Of a stretch of DNA of 64,000 nucleotides, positions 21,653-33,568 are shown one piece after another. Position 1 is the first letter of the stretch. Each line of letters begins with the position of its first letter. The notes under the pieces are model-generated. The model made no database searches and was not told where the DNA came from. It saw nothing but the letters and a program-made list of their open reading frames with translations. Both the position numbers and the translations under genes were made by a program. Origin of the DNA: Neoechinorhynchus agilis (lineage: Eukaryota > Acanthocephala); contig CM121341.1 in assembly GCA_051530055.1 (NCBI GenBank), positions 1,240,001 through 1,304,000 of the forward strand, in the 5' to 3' direction.

Positions 21653-21825
21653 TTAAAATGATTTTGTTTTAAAATCCGATATTTCGGCACAATATAGTGC
21701 CTTTATCAAGTTTGTTTAAATGTTTTAGGTACATTCAAGTACGAATAAAACACTTAAACAGACTTGATAAAGGCACAAGATTGTGCCGAAATATCGGATT
21801 TTAAAATAAAATCATTTTAATTTAT
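21653..21825. repeat. palindromic MITE
   Basis: About 170 bp with terminal inverted repeats longer than 60 bp: AATTAAAATGATTTTGTTTT, then AAATCCGATATTTCGGCACA, on the left, and the same in reverse complement on the right. The core is non-coding. It is unrelated in sequence to the R1 and foldback elements. Confidence 0.85.
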
Positions 21826-21844
21826 CCGCCAGAAAACAAACAAT

Positions 21845-22000
21845 GCGAAAATGTCGATATGTGAGGTACCGGGGAATGTGATTAGAATTATTTTTTGGTC
21901 TACACCGGGTAATTGAGTATTTATTAAAGACATTTCGAACCTCGTCGGGTTCATCATCAGTTTGTTTGTTAGTAATGAACCCGACGAGATTCGAGCTCCG
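21845..22000. repeat. R1 repeat fragment
   Basis: Shares ATGTCGATATGTGAGGTACC, GATTAGAATTATT and TTTCGAACCTCGTCGGGTTC with the fragments at 35880 and 52757, and with both arms of the palindrome at 18720. It ends near a stretch CCCGACGAGATTCGAG that is the inverted copy of its own core, so it is partly palindromic. Confidence 0.65.
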
Positions 22001-23060
22001 GCGCGCCAAAAGAGATGACTTTTCTATTTGTTACTCTATCAAAAGTCGATCTCCACTTAGGAGATCCTTCAGATAAAGAGTTGTTCTCCAATTCCTTTAA
22101 AAGAGCGATCGTATACTCTTATTTTTTCAGCGTCATTCCAGAACTGATTATTCAGCAGCGAATTCTTAATTCCCGGTTACTGCTGTACGAAATCTTTAGT
22201 ACTGTCTTTGAAATCTCGATTCATAAAATAGTGCCGAAATCCAAGTAGAGGTTAAAAGGTTTTTCAAAACAGTTTTGCTTTGTTCCTAAATTAGTTTTGT
22301 TGAAACGATTAAAACGCTAACTACCGATTGTCGTTAGCAAATTGTTCTCTAGAAATCCTAATATCGTATAATTGGCGCTATTAAGGTTGTGTATGAGTTC
22401 GAGTCTAAGCATTAAAAGTTTTTAAAATATTGAATATTTGAGATTGCTTTCGAGCATATGAATCGAAATAATGATTTAAGGTTACTGTTTTGGCTAGTGT
22501 TTATTCTTTAAAAATTAACCTAAGAATGAAACCGAATACGATAATTCGCCATATCAATTAGTTTCACTTGTCTGAATAGCTGTAATCATCTCTCTCGCTG
22601 CGCTGATGAATCCTGCTGATTTGTAGAATAGAAGCAGCGGTTGAATAGTTGCACTTATCTCTCTTGCCTTCAATTGGCTTAAATGAAAAAGAAGAAAGTG
22701 TGGTGGTGGTGACTGAAGTTTCTTACATTTATGCGAAAAATTAGAAACTGCACTCCTAAAAGTGAAATCATTAACACCGGATAAATTATCTTTGAAACGA
22801 TTTTAAAATTTATACCCTTTCCTTTTAAATTCAGTCTAATAATTAGGAAGTTGAGGATCTATGTGATTTTGAAGAACGAGCGTTATTCGTTTCATAGAAC
22901 TGATATCTTCCATTACAAAAGGTGTTCTTATCTCGAGTTTCAAAACATTGATTTTCTATTGTACGAGCACGCATCTAAAAAATGAATCGGCCACAAAAGT
23001 CAATCGATCTCCGTCCTAAACAACACCGTGAAATCAATAGACTTTTGTTGGGTTGCTCTT
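22001..23060. other. no gene recognised
   Basis: No coding frame with clear protein character. The right end should include distal promoter sequence of the small gene at 23130. Confidence 0.4.
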
Positions 23061-23062
23061 GA

Positions 23063-23072
23063 CTATATATAG
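23063..23072 (+). promoter_or_regulatory. TATA box candidate
   Basis: CTATATATAG, the centre of a perfect 14-base palindrome, lies 58 bases before the ATG at 23130. The distance fits a TATA box with a short 5' UTR. Because it is palindromic it gives no direction by itself; the gene on the plus strand does. Confidence 0.55.
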
Positions 23073-23129
23073 TCGATCCACTTGTATTCTCTCGAAATCT
23101 CGTTCATTTGACTCATCGTCCATCAAAAA

Positions 23130-23282
23130 ATGGGTTCTCATTGCTGTCGACCTCATCGTCGAGTTTGCTTTCCACTTCTACCGGTAATTCCGATTCCTGG
23201 AAACCCAAACATGGTCCTCTGCCCAAGGGACTACATCATTGGAGGTAGAAGTTACGGAGGAGGATTTTGCCGCGGTTGCTAG
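23130..23282 (+). CDS. 50-residue cysteine/glycine-rich miniprotein
   Basis: An ATG in good context (CATCAAAAAATGG) opens 50 codons ending in TAG. It starts MGSHCCRPHRR, has a proline-rich middle (LLPVIPIPGNPN) and a glycine-rich end (GGRSYGGGFCRGC), with six cysteines in all. There is no signal peptide or membrane segment. A TATA box sits 58 bases upstream, which supports a real, strongly expressed single-exon gene. Small Cys/Gly/Arg-rich proteins of this type occur in sperm chromatin and structural matrices, but the family is not recognised. An array of 82-bp repeats begins about 30 bases downstream. Confidence 0.55.
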   Translation: MGSHCCRPHRRVCFPLLPVIPIPGNPNMVLCPRDYIIGGRSYGGGFCRGC

Positions 23283-23309
23283 CTCTCTTTTTTCGCTCAT
23301 TTGACGCGA

Positions 23310-24440
23310 AAAATAAATCTTAGTTTTTAATTCAATTTAAAAAATACAGCAAATTTTAAATACGTACTTGGGTTTATAGTAAGTACATCTACAAAGAAAC
23401 ATTTTCAGCGGATATTTCACTTTTCATTCTAAAGAATTACTTAGGTTTATAGTACTTTGGTCTACAAAGAATCTTTTTAAAATTAGGCAACGAACATCTC
23501 ACGTTTTGTTTTTAAGTTTTACATGGGATTGTAGTATTTTCGTCTACAAAGAATCTATTTAAAATTAGCAACGGACATTTGCGGTCTTTTAAAGATTTAC
23601 TTCGTTTTATAGTATCTTCGACTACAAAGAATTTTTTAATCTTACGCGGCGGACATTTAACTTTTCATTTTGAAGAATTATTTATGTCTATAGTATTTTC
23701 CTCTACAAAGAATTTTTTTAAGCTTACGCAGCAGACACTTCACTACTCGCTCTAAAGTATTACCAAGGTTTAACGTACTTTCGTTTATAAGGAATCCCTT
23801 TTAAAATTACACAACGGACATTTCTGGTTTTATTTCTAAGATTTACCTTGGTTTATAGTATTTTTGCAAACAAATATATTTTAAAACTTACACAGCGGAT
23901 ATTTCACTTTTCATTCTAAAGAGTTACTTATGTTTATGGCATTTTGGTCTACAAAAAATCTTTTAAAAATTACGCAACGGATATTTCACGTTTTATTTTA
24001 AAGATTTACTTGGGTTAACAGTATTTTCGTCTACAAAGAATCTCTTTTAAACTTACGCAACGGGCATTTCACTTTTCATTTTTAAGATTAACTGGGGCCT
24101 ACAGAAATTTCGTCTACAAAGAATCATTTCAAAACTTGCTCAGAGGACATTATACCTTTCATTTTATAGATTTACTGGGGTTTATAGTATTTTCGTTTAC
24201 AATGAGTATTTTTAAACTTACGACGCGGACATTTCACTTTTAATTTTAAGGATTTCCTTGGGTTTATGGCATTATCGTACGGACATTTCAGGTTTTATTT
24301 TGAAGATTGACTTAGGTTTAAAGCATGTTCAGCCACACAGAGTCTTTTTAAGTTATGCAACGGACATTTAAGGTTTTATTTTAAAGATTAACTAAGGTTT
24401 AAAGCATGTTCAACAGCAAAGAGTCTTTGCAAATTACGCA
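23310..24440. repeat. degenerate tandem array, about 82-bp unit
   Basis: About 13-14 units, each containing TTTATAGTATTTTCGTCTAC, AAAGAATCTTTTTAAAATTA and ACGGACATTTCAC with many point differences. Unit length is counted between successive CATTTCAC motifs. An array of the same unit in reverse orientation lies at 59110-59665. Confidence 0.85.
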
Positions 24441-24574
24441 ACAAACATTTCACGTTTACTTTTTTCTTTTATTTATTTTTGGACCAATATTTCGGAGTTT
24501 TACTTGAAATTAAACCTTTCACCCCTTCAGTAGTCGATTTAATCAACGGAAACAAGAAAGACTAACTTCTCGAC

Positions 24575-24935
24575 CTGGGCGTCGTCAAATGTCGCGTTGA
24601 ACGAGGTGAAAACTGGCCAGTGGTCAACTACGACCAAGCAATGGTATTATCAAGTGAACATAATAACTTTCAGCGCTTAATTAAGGAAGCCTTCTTAATC
24701 AAAGAACTGAAAACGAATAGGAATGAACAACGAGATTACAAACTCGGTCTTCACAGCTAATAAATGAAACAAAACAATCAAACATTAGCGCGTGCGAGAG
24801 CAGAATAACCATTTAACCACTTGTATTTTAGAACTGATGATGAGCACGAAGAGATTCGAAACCTTTTCAATCAAACATTATTCACGGGTTGAAGACTTCT
24901 AAACAATAATTCGAACTACATTCGGTTCTTAAATA
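24575..24935. mobile_element. R1 element fragment with coding remnant
   Basis: Plus-strand reading gives ENWPVVNYDQAMVL and NNFQRLIKEAFLIKELKTNR; 36205-35990 (minus) gives a matching SDHNNFRRLIEEAFLIKE. The spacing and the W/P/V, EA-IK pattern recall the C-terminal GIY-YIG part of Penelope-like retroelements, but this is tentative. The fragment continues into the R1 terminal sequence (GATTCGAAACC, then CGGGTTGAAGACTTC). Several in-frame stops show it is dead. Confidence 0.5.
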
Positions 24936-25419
24936 AATATGTAAATTTTTTATCAAGCTAAATGTGTTCTGTGATGAACTTCTTTAAACGTAAAAATCTA
25001 AAGAACAACAAAAAGGTGCATATTCTTTTTTGATAATCCTCGTTGACGTTTGTCGGAAAATGGGAGTTGAAAAAGGTCTGGATTTCACAATGTATTTCAA
25101 GAGTAGAAATTTATATTAATGACTTTACACACTTCCTTAAGAACGTTTATATTTTAAGAAAAGTGTGTCTTCCTAGAAATTTTGGTTGATCGCCATCCAA
25201 CAAATAATCTCATCCTTTATTCAATTTGAGATCAAGACGTTTTGCGAGGCTATCGGAAATGAAGGATCATCTATTAAAGAAGAAAATTAATTCACTGTAG
25301 GATTGAAATCCATCAGAATATTGTGCATAGTCCGCAAAGATTAAAAAAATTCGGTTAATTTAAATGTTATTTATGATTGGAAAGTTATCTCGGTTTAAAA
25401 TCGTTATAAATTTTTAATA
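24936..25419. other. no gene recognised
   Basis: AT-rich, no coding frame or repeat recognised. Confidence 0.4.
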
Positions 25420-26040
25420 TTATGGTTGTTTAATGAGATCAAATCTTCTGCTACATTCCTCTATTAACTGCTTTAGACTTCCAAAGGATCGATCGCCAAT
25501 GATGCGATTATCAAAAATCAAGCGTTTTGCAGTCAATCGCTTCACAGGCGACACTTCCAATAGTTCGTCACTTATTTCTATAATACGGATTTCTGCAGAA
25601 TAGTCTTCACTTTGCTTGATTTTCAAGTCAGAATTAAATCTAATATTATGAGATTTTGCCATCTTGAAGGCCCTGCCTTTCAAGACCAGAGGTAGTTTGC
25701 TATCACACAAAATCCCAATTAGACTTTTCCAATTCATCCATCCGCTATTTATTCTCGATGAAATCTCGGCGATATCGTTTTGCATCGACACTATAGAGCC
25801 GAGGTACTTGAATTTGTCGAATTTATGCAGCTGTCTCGTGAAGGGAAATGCCTTCAGTTCCCACGTAGACTGATTTCTCCCTGGATATTTTTAGACCTTG
25901 CCTTCCCAAAGCTTCCCCCATTTCTCCATATCATTGTTTAGATCCTCTGAATTATAGCTGGAGAGGACCATGTCGTCGGCAAAAAGCATGTTCCATGGCG
26001 GACCTTCTAATAGATTGTAAATAGTATTTCGGTTTTCTAA
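25420..26040 (-). mobile_element. RTE-like LINE reverse transcriptase fragment
   Basis: On the minus strand, MLFADDMVLSSYN (RT catalytic box) lies at about 26000-25960, followed after a frame change by FKYLGSIVSMQNDI and SRINSGWMNWKSLIGILCD, the RT thumb of RTE-type and related APE LINEs. It then decays after residue 60 of the second frame. The N-terminal endonuclease and most of the palm are missing. The left edge of duplicon A stops where this fragment begins (about 26040), so the LINE probably truncated the duplicon. Confidence 0.75.
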
Positions 26041-26185
26041 TTTCAGCAGTGTAGTATACCTGATCGATATTATTGGAGAATAAATGCACTGTTTGAACAT
26101 CCAAAGCTACTTGCGAATTTTGTAAAGGCGAGCAACTGTCAGAATTATTTATAGCCAAACCGGAGCTCACCAACTTCTTTGACAA
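26030..26185 (-). pseudogene. truncated copy of the duplicon's downstream gene
   Basis: Encodes SSGLAINNSDSCSPLQNSQ and HLFSNNIDQVYYTAEI, matching the plus-strand frame at 35439-35729 of copy B. The C-terminus is cut off where the RTE-like fragment begins. Function unknown. Confidence 0.5.
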
Positions 26186-26291
26186 AAAATTGCTCTTCCT
26201 AAATCAACGAGCGCAACAACCCTGTAAATCGCAAAAAATACGCAATACAATTTATTCTGTTTGGGGATCAAGGGGTGAGGCGTTGATTGCA

Positions 26292-28348
26292 TTATTCCCG
26301 TTTTTTTGATTCTGCACTTTGATCATCACCTCGCTCTTGCGACTCCCTAGCCAATCGAAGACTCGCTTGAATCGTTGCTGTAGATTTGCGGTTTTCCAAA
26401 TAATCCGTTTTAATTGATGACGCTTCGAGGGTAAATGTTGTTTGATGATCAGTAAAATGTTCAGTTTTATCCTCCTCGGCTCGCATAACCCCTATAAAAT
26501 GTGCAACTGGTGCGGCGAAAGATGAACCAGCTAAAGGATTCGTTATGGATCCAGACGCCGTGGTTTGTTCAAGTTGAAAACATCGTTGGCAGTAATATAA
26601 ATTACCGCGACGATACCGGAGTGGTTTTGTGATTTTCTTGCACCGACAACAAAATAGACGTTGGTTTAAGTGCTTGAACCTGGAATCGTTAGGATTCCGA
26701 CGTTCTTGCTTATCTGACTTCGTTACTGCCTTTTCCGTTACAGCGATTGGCGCATTCACAGTTTCGGATTTGTCAATTTGTCGACCGATGCTGCTTGCCG
26801 CACTTTGATTAACCGGGTTTTTAAATTTCATACAAGTCTCGCATTGACACAATCCATCAGAATCATACATCGATGAGCTTTCAGCGATTCCAGGTTCTGG
26901 TACAATTGAAACAAATTCGAATTCCGGATTTCGCGCTGGAGTATCATGCGCTTGTTCGTTTTGAAATGTTTGAACATAATTTGTTTGAACGTTTTCCGAT
27001 GGACGCTTTGATCCAGGAACGATAGTTCCAATGCACGTTTCGCAGAATTTAAATCGCCCGTAGCTGTACCACTGAGTGCTCTCATTCGCGGAACATTTTG
27101 AGCAAGACGATTCATTGCAGCGGCGATGTGGATTATGGGATCCGTGAAGACTGCCAGTCGAAGGAACATGATGTTGCGAACTCTTTATTGCAGGACTTTC
27201 GTTTGAAATTATTTCTTGAACATCACTGAACATCGGTTTCATAGCGTGTGTTGGCGCATGAACAATATTTGGATTTAAAGCATTCGTTTGCGCTGCTCCC
27301 CAAGAAGCACTTGTTTGTCGCCCAGCTGCAACTTGAATGTTTGCCAATTGTGCCATAACTGAGAATGTACACAAATCTATGCATTTTTGGCAAATCCAGA
27401 ATTCCCCGAACTTTTGCCACCTCGAACTTTTGTTTATCTTACACATAACACAGATTTTGTCATCGCGAGAATTCTGTTGCTGTGCGCGATCGGCATTTAC
27501 GGTATTGCTACTGTTTCGGTTTGGTAGATCTGCCGATGAACGTTGATGTTTATTTAAGTCCTGGGTTTGTTTTTCACGCGACCTTACAAAGACCTTTCTG
27601 GCCATTTGAGGTGCACAATTCTTGCACAAAAGGAGATTATAACAGCGATACCAAGAAGAACTTTTCGTTCTATAGCATCTCTGACAGCTAATTTTCTCAT
27701 CGGTTTGCTGTCGATACTTTGAAGAACTATGACAAGCCGATATGTTTTCGGTGTTTGCATTTCGATCGCGATTATCACCATTTCTTTTATTTGAATCGCG
27801 TTATTGTAATTTGTAGCTTCCCTTCGAATCATGTTGTCAAACTGTTTTACAAGCCGGGATTGTTCACTGTATCCTGATGGTTGTTCAATTCTGGGCACAT
27901 TTCGTCCAATTAATCCTTGAGCGTTTTGCGTCGCCGTAGAAGCTGTTCTTTGATTATTGTTTTGAGCATTGTCCGAAGATCGATTCACAAAATCAAATAA
28001 CACTGGAAATGAAGCAGCGATTATTGGAGCGACTGATCTCATGCTGGCAGTAAGCTCGTTCATCAAGTTCGCTTGTGGAGTTGGAACACTGGCAGGAAAA
28101 TGGTTTGTAATTCTCGGTGAATCATTGCGCAGACCAAGAAGATCGGCAAATTCATTTTGATTTGCTGGTTGATTGATTCGACTATCACTTGAATCCCTCG
28201 CTCCCATTTGTAGCCCTGATCTTCCGGTGACACGAGAACTCGCCGGTATGGGAACGTTTGAAGGATCGACTCCGGAGCCTGGATTTTGTAGCAGGTTTTC
28301 CACTCGGTCAAGGAGGCATCGAAGAATGTCATATACTGCGGTATCCAT
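26292..28348 (-). CDS. GATA-like multi-finger protein, duplicon copy A
   Basis: The N-terminal frame starts at ATG 28348 (MDTAVYDILRCLLDRVENL), runs through an Asn/Ser-rich region, and reaches NMIRREATNYNNA. The zinc-finger part lies in another frame from about 27700 down to the stop at 26292. Its fingers have the form C-x2-C-x16/17-C-x2-C with a central Trp: CQRC...CKNC, CVMC...CQKC, CSKC...CETC, and a more basic CCRC...CQRC near the end. The spacing and Trp resemble GATA-type fingers, so DNA or protein binding is plausible but unproven. Compared with copy C, about 200 bp at the domain border are missing, so this copy may be fused, spliced there, or broken. The family is unrecognised, and a transposon origin cannot be excluded. 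Confidence 0.5.
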
Positions 28349-29226
<878 letters not shown>

Positions 29227-29639
29227 ATATAAACTTGTTATATTTGCCTTACTTGCAAAGTTAAGGATTAAGGCGCAACGCAAGGAACAATCGAATTTTT
29301 TTTCTTTGAATAAATTACATAGCAGAAAGTTAACTATTAAAATTTAATTATCAGTGCTTGCAACGCTTATTTGATCTCATTGGCGGCCGCGAAGTATTTT
29401 ATGCTTCATGCGCCAATAATATTTCTACTAAAATTTCAAATGAGTGTGGTTTCAGTAAGCGAAAATACAAAACGTTTATACTATTTTGAGGCCATGTGAA
29501 ACTCAATAAAATTAAATAAATAGCTAATGCGAAGCCGTAATACTTTCCTACTGGCTGAATTGTATAATTGTGTTAATCAAATTGATCGAACGATTCGTTT
29601 TTCTAGGAAAATGGTTTCAAATCAAATCCGTTCGACACA

Positions 29640-29780
29640 ATTTCTATTTTATTTTTGTTTCATGCCTTTCTAGGTTTAATGAGAGTTACCATGCACACCT
29701 TAAAACTAATTGTAACCAAAGCCAACAATATAATTGCACGAATGATGCTTTTTGGCACCAATTTTCATGCTAAAATGTTT
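29640..29780 (+). pseudogene. remnant of the small membrane-protein gene, copy A
   Basis: The antisense of this stretch matches part of the C-terminal half of the intact gene at 32176-32454, including the GGTGCCAAAAAGC and GGCATGAAACAAAAATAAAAT landmarks, but lacks its start and the coding frame is broken. The true sense is the minus strand. Confidence 0.45.
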
Positions 29781-31202
29781 TGTGAGAATATTGCGACATT
29801 ATTTCTTAAATAGTGTCTTGGAAGTTCATTTTATGGAAACACGATATTACGAACATAATTTATGCATTGAGTTTTCCTGTATCTCTTCTGAATTTAATGG
29901 AGAATCTATTATTTAATATTTGGAATTATGCACAACTTTAATTTGAATGCTTGACGCTTGCAAGTTCTACTTTAGCAACATCTCAAGGATTAAAATATGT
30001 TTACAGTTATGTTAGATTAATGAAGCATTCTTAAAAACAATATTTTTAGAACATAAGCTAGCAAGCTAAGGATTCAAACAATCTGACGGAAAATTGAAAG
30101 CAGTTAAAAATTCATTGTCAGCTAAGATTAAAATGATACGATAAATTAATAAAATAAAAATGCGATGTAAATTATGCTTTGTTTTAACATATAAGAATCT
30201 CCAGTGTTGGCCAAAAGGGTCGTAAATTCCGCAGTCATTGCTCTTTATTTCGAAAGTGATTAGGGTTCTCAATCGTTTTAGTATTAAAGTATGACGAAAT
30301 TTTTAACCGGTTAGGTGAAAAAAATTATTATAAGAGAAACAAATTTTACTGATTTTGTAATAAAACGCTTATTTGCAATGGAGTATAAACATAAATATGT
30401 AAGAAATTTGGGAATGTTCGCTCAATTTCATTTCTTGTGATACGTTCATCAAAATTATATTCGTAGCATTTGAACAATTTTATATTGTTCAAGGGCAAAG
30501 TGTTTGCAAAAACACTTTCTGTTCCCGAAGAAAAAGAAACCATGAACCATAAAGATGACCTTTTAAGTTCATGCATCGAAAATCTAGTGCAAAGCGTCCT
30601 GCTGATAATAAATTATAGGACCTATTTTGTGCAAAACTTATCTTCTTATTTTCGTTTACGAAGTCGTTAAATACAAATTTAGAAAACATTAAGGTAAAAT
30701 GTCAAATTTGCGTACGAAGACTTGTGATAGGAACTCTTTTAGGCCAATCAATAACCTCATCTTTTAATACATTCTACGTAGCTCGTTTCGCGAAGAACTA
30801 CTAATAAAGACCATCGAGAGAATTTTTGTTAACGCGAAATAGTGATTGCGGTTTTTTTTGCATAAAATTTAAAAAAACCATTACAACGGAATTTTCTGAA
30901 TTCCAATGAAGCTACGCAGCAATTACGGTCTCACATTTCAAAAAAATAAATTCTATATTTCGGTCAATGGCACAAAACAATGTTGGCATAAAATCGATAT
31001 CGGAAATAAAAGCATCCAAGTTTACAACTAAAAATCATGTATTTATACTGGCAAGCATGAATGTAATAACAAGAACGGCGATATTCGAGCGACCAATTTT
31101 AGCTTGAATTATCGCATTGTAACTTTTTTACATCCTTGTTTTTGAGACGATTTTTATATCTTTAAAATCGATCGAAACGGGTTTAGTTGATGAATTGATC
31201 GT

Positions 31203-31397
31203 TTACTTTTTGGTCATTTTGTATTCGTTTCGTGCATTTGCTTTGCTATGAATTTCGAGATTTAAGTATATAACCTCAATCATGTCACACTCATCGCAAC
31301 GATATCGACTGTTGGTCACCGCCCGTAGCGGATTATCGCAAATGAAACAGACTGCGTTTACTAAATATTCTTGAAAGTCGCGGACATGAGGAATCAT
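31203..31397 (-). CDS. small four-cysteine (zinc-binding) protein
   Basis: A 64-residue frame from ATG to stop with CFIC...RCDEC, a C-x2-C-x13-C-x2-C arrangement expected to bind one zinc, and a basic C-terminus EYKMTKK. The end overlaps the boundary of duplicon A. It is divergent from the ORF at 31547, with 150 bases between starts. No family was recognised; it may be a remnant finger of the neighbouring multi-finger family. Confidence 0.4.
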   Translation of the reverse strand: MIPHVRDFQEYLVNAVCFICDNPLRAVTNSRYRCDECDMIEVIYLNLEIHSKANARNEYKMTKK

Positions 31398-31546
31398 TGT
31401 TTATTAAAGTTTACCGAGCGTATTTCATTGAAACTGTGAATAGCAGTCGAAATGCACTGATGCGGTAACCGAAACAAATGATCAAATCAAAATATAAATT
31501 ATTGAAATCTTGAAACAATCGCCGCCGAGGAACGCAAAAGTACAAA

Positions 31547-31729
31547 ATGCAACGACCTGAGTCTCCTTTTGGCGTCGAAACACTCGGATCGTTGTATATA
31601 ACGGCGCAGAATCTGGTCAATCAATTGCCCAAGAAATTGAGACGAATCACTTCGATGGCTGAACTGCAACGGGGATGGGAGCGCTGTATCCGGCCTTTCG
31701 GCCACTACACCTGGACGGCAGTTGAGTGA
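31547..31729 (+). CDS. small unidentified protein
   Basis: Sixty residues from ATG to TGA, containing GVETLGSLYITAQNLVNQLP and a basic, Trp-rich end (RGWERCIRPFGHYTWTAV). It has no cysteine finger or signal peptide. Its position in the short spacer between the head-to-head duplicons and divergent from the four-cysteine ORF suggests a shared promoter. No family was recognised, and the frame is short enough to be fortuitous. Confidence 0.35.
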   Translation: MQRPESPFGVETLGSLYITAQNLVNQLPKKLRRITSMAELQRGWERCIRPFGHYTWTAVE

Positions 31730-32175
31730 TCCAGAGCGATGGTGTGGATGTTTTTAAACTCTTTTTGTTGAAAAACCTTTTAAAAAATTTAAATTTTTTT
31801 AAACACGTTCGCTGATTGATTTACAGCAAATTTTGGGTACAAGGTGATAATTTCATTTGCTAGCGCTTTGATTCGATAATTATCCACTTGATTTCCATGT
31901 TAAAACTGCTCATTTTTTATACAGAAAGGTGAAATAAGATTTGCTGCAATAAAAGAGCGCATTTTTATTTTATTAATTTATCGTAACTTTTTTAATCTTC
32001 GCTGACATAAAGAATTTTTAATTGCCTTTAATTTTTCCAGATTGTTCGTCAAATTCTATTAACAACGATTAAAATTTGTGTTTGGAATTAAGTTGTAAAT
32101 CATATCTTTTATTACCTGAAGTGGATGTATAATCTTAGAAGCGTTGAAAGTCAAATTAATCTTTTGTTTGTTTAG

Positions 32176-32454
32176 ATGCTGTCGAATTCAGAACAGCAAC
32201 AAAAGCGCCAATTACATTTGAGACTGCAACAACTGAAAGATCAACGTCGTTCCATAACAGAATCAACGAAGAACTATTTAAGAAATGATTCAATAATGTC
32301 TAAAAACATTTTAGCATCCCGAAAAGCGGTGCCAAGAAGCACCAATTGGAAATTGATTATTGGTGCAATTGTATTGTCGGTTTTGATTATCATTAGTTTT
32401 ATGGTGTGCATCGTAACTCGCTCATTAGACAAGAAAGGCATGAAACAAAAATAA
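32176..32454 (+). CDS. small C-terminally anchored membrane protein
   Basis: Ninety-two residues from an ATG directly after TTTGTTTAG (possibly a splice acceptor) to TAA. The N-terminal half is Gln/Arg-rich and helical (SNSEQQQKRQLHLRLQQLKD). A single hydrophobic span near the C-terminus (LIIGAIVLSVLIIISFMVC) is followed by a short basic end (RSLDKKGMKQK). The shape is that of a tail-anchored or single-pass protein with a cytoplasmic coiled coil, as in SNARE-like or organelle-anchored proteins. No specific family recognised. The corresponding segments in copies A and C are decayed, so only copy B can make it. Confidence 0.5.
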   Translation: MLSNSEQQQKRQLHLRLQQLKDQRRSITESTKNYLRNDSIMSKNILASRKAVPRSTNWKLIIGAIVLSVLIIISFMVCIVTRSLDKKGMKQK

Positions 32455-33568
32455 AATGAAAATTGTCTCGAACGGATTTTATTTGAAACTACCTTTCCTA
32501 GAAAAACGAAAGTTCGATCGGCTTCGATTAGCACAATTATACAATTGGTCAGTAGTTTATTACGGCTTCGCATTAGCCAAAACAGTATAAACTATTTTGT
32601 ATTTTCGTTACTGAAACTACACTCATTTGAAATTTAGTAGAAATATTATTGGCGCATGAAGCATAAAATACTTTACGGCCGCCAAGATCAAAGAGATGAC
32701 AATTAAATTTTAATAGTTAACTTTCTGCTATGTAATTTATTCAAAGAAAAACGATTGTTCCTTCCGTTGCGCCTTAATCCTTAATTTTTAAAATATAAGG
32801 CAAGCGAGTACATACATGGCACGAAAAATAGTTAGAAAAATCGTTCAGTAATATTGAAATTTTGATCAAATACACAAAAGTTTGTCGTACAAAAAACCGA
32901 AAAAGCACGCATTAAATCGGGTTTTTGCGCTTTACAGTGAATCTCATGGTAAAACAAACACTTGTACTAAATTTGAAGGAAATTTACAATTGCGCTAAAA
33001 AATTTATTTTCGAATACTGTTTCCGATCGAAAAATATTTGCATGTCTTTTTAAAAAACAAACAATATTTTTATGAATAATGCGGCTGGAAAATCAAGTAG
33101 TATTTCACAAGGCTAACGTCCAAAGCAAATAATATTTTGTATTTCAGAACGTTGTGAGCTGAAAACAAGCTGTTCAAAAGGTAGTATTTTAATTTCCTAA
33201 ACGAACATAACCGGCCTTCAAAAGTTCAAACTTTTTATGTTCTTTTACGCCCGTTAATTTACAATATTATTAGTTTTTGTTTTGCAAAACATTTGCTGAT
33301 TACAAAGTCGTGACACACAAAAAGATTAACACTTGCATATTCTAAAGGAAGAAAACATTGTGGAAAACACAACCAAGAAGCTCCCATGAAACTGTATTAG
33401 CGATGTGTACAAAACAAGCTCATTCGTCAAATCATTGTTTCTAAGCCATAGGTATATATATGCGCTCTGAAAAATCCCGGATCATTCGTCTTAGTCAAGA
33501 TAGAACGCGACACTTTTATAAAATTTCCGAATTCTTCCCTTCATTAAACCAAACATTTAGTTTCACCA

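Noticed and set aside
23310-24440. CRISPR array
   Set aside because: Units are contiguous degenerate 82-bp tandem repeats without unique spacers, in a eukaryotic genome.
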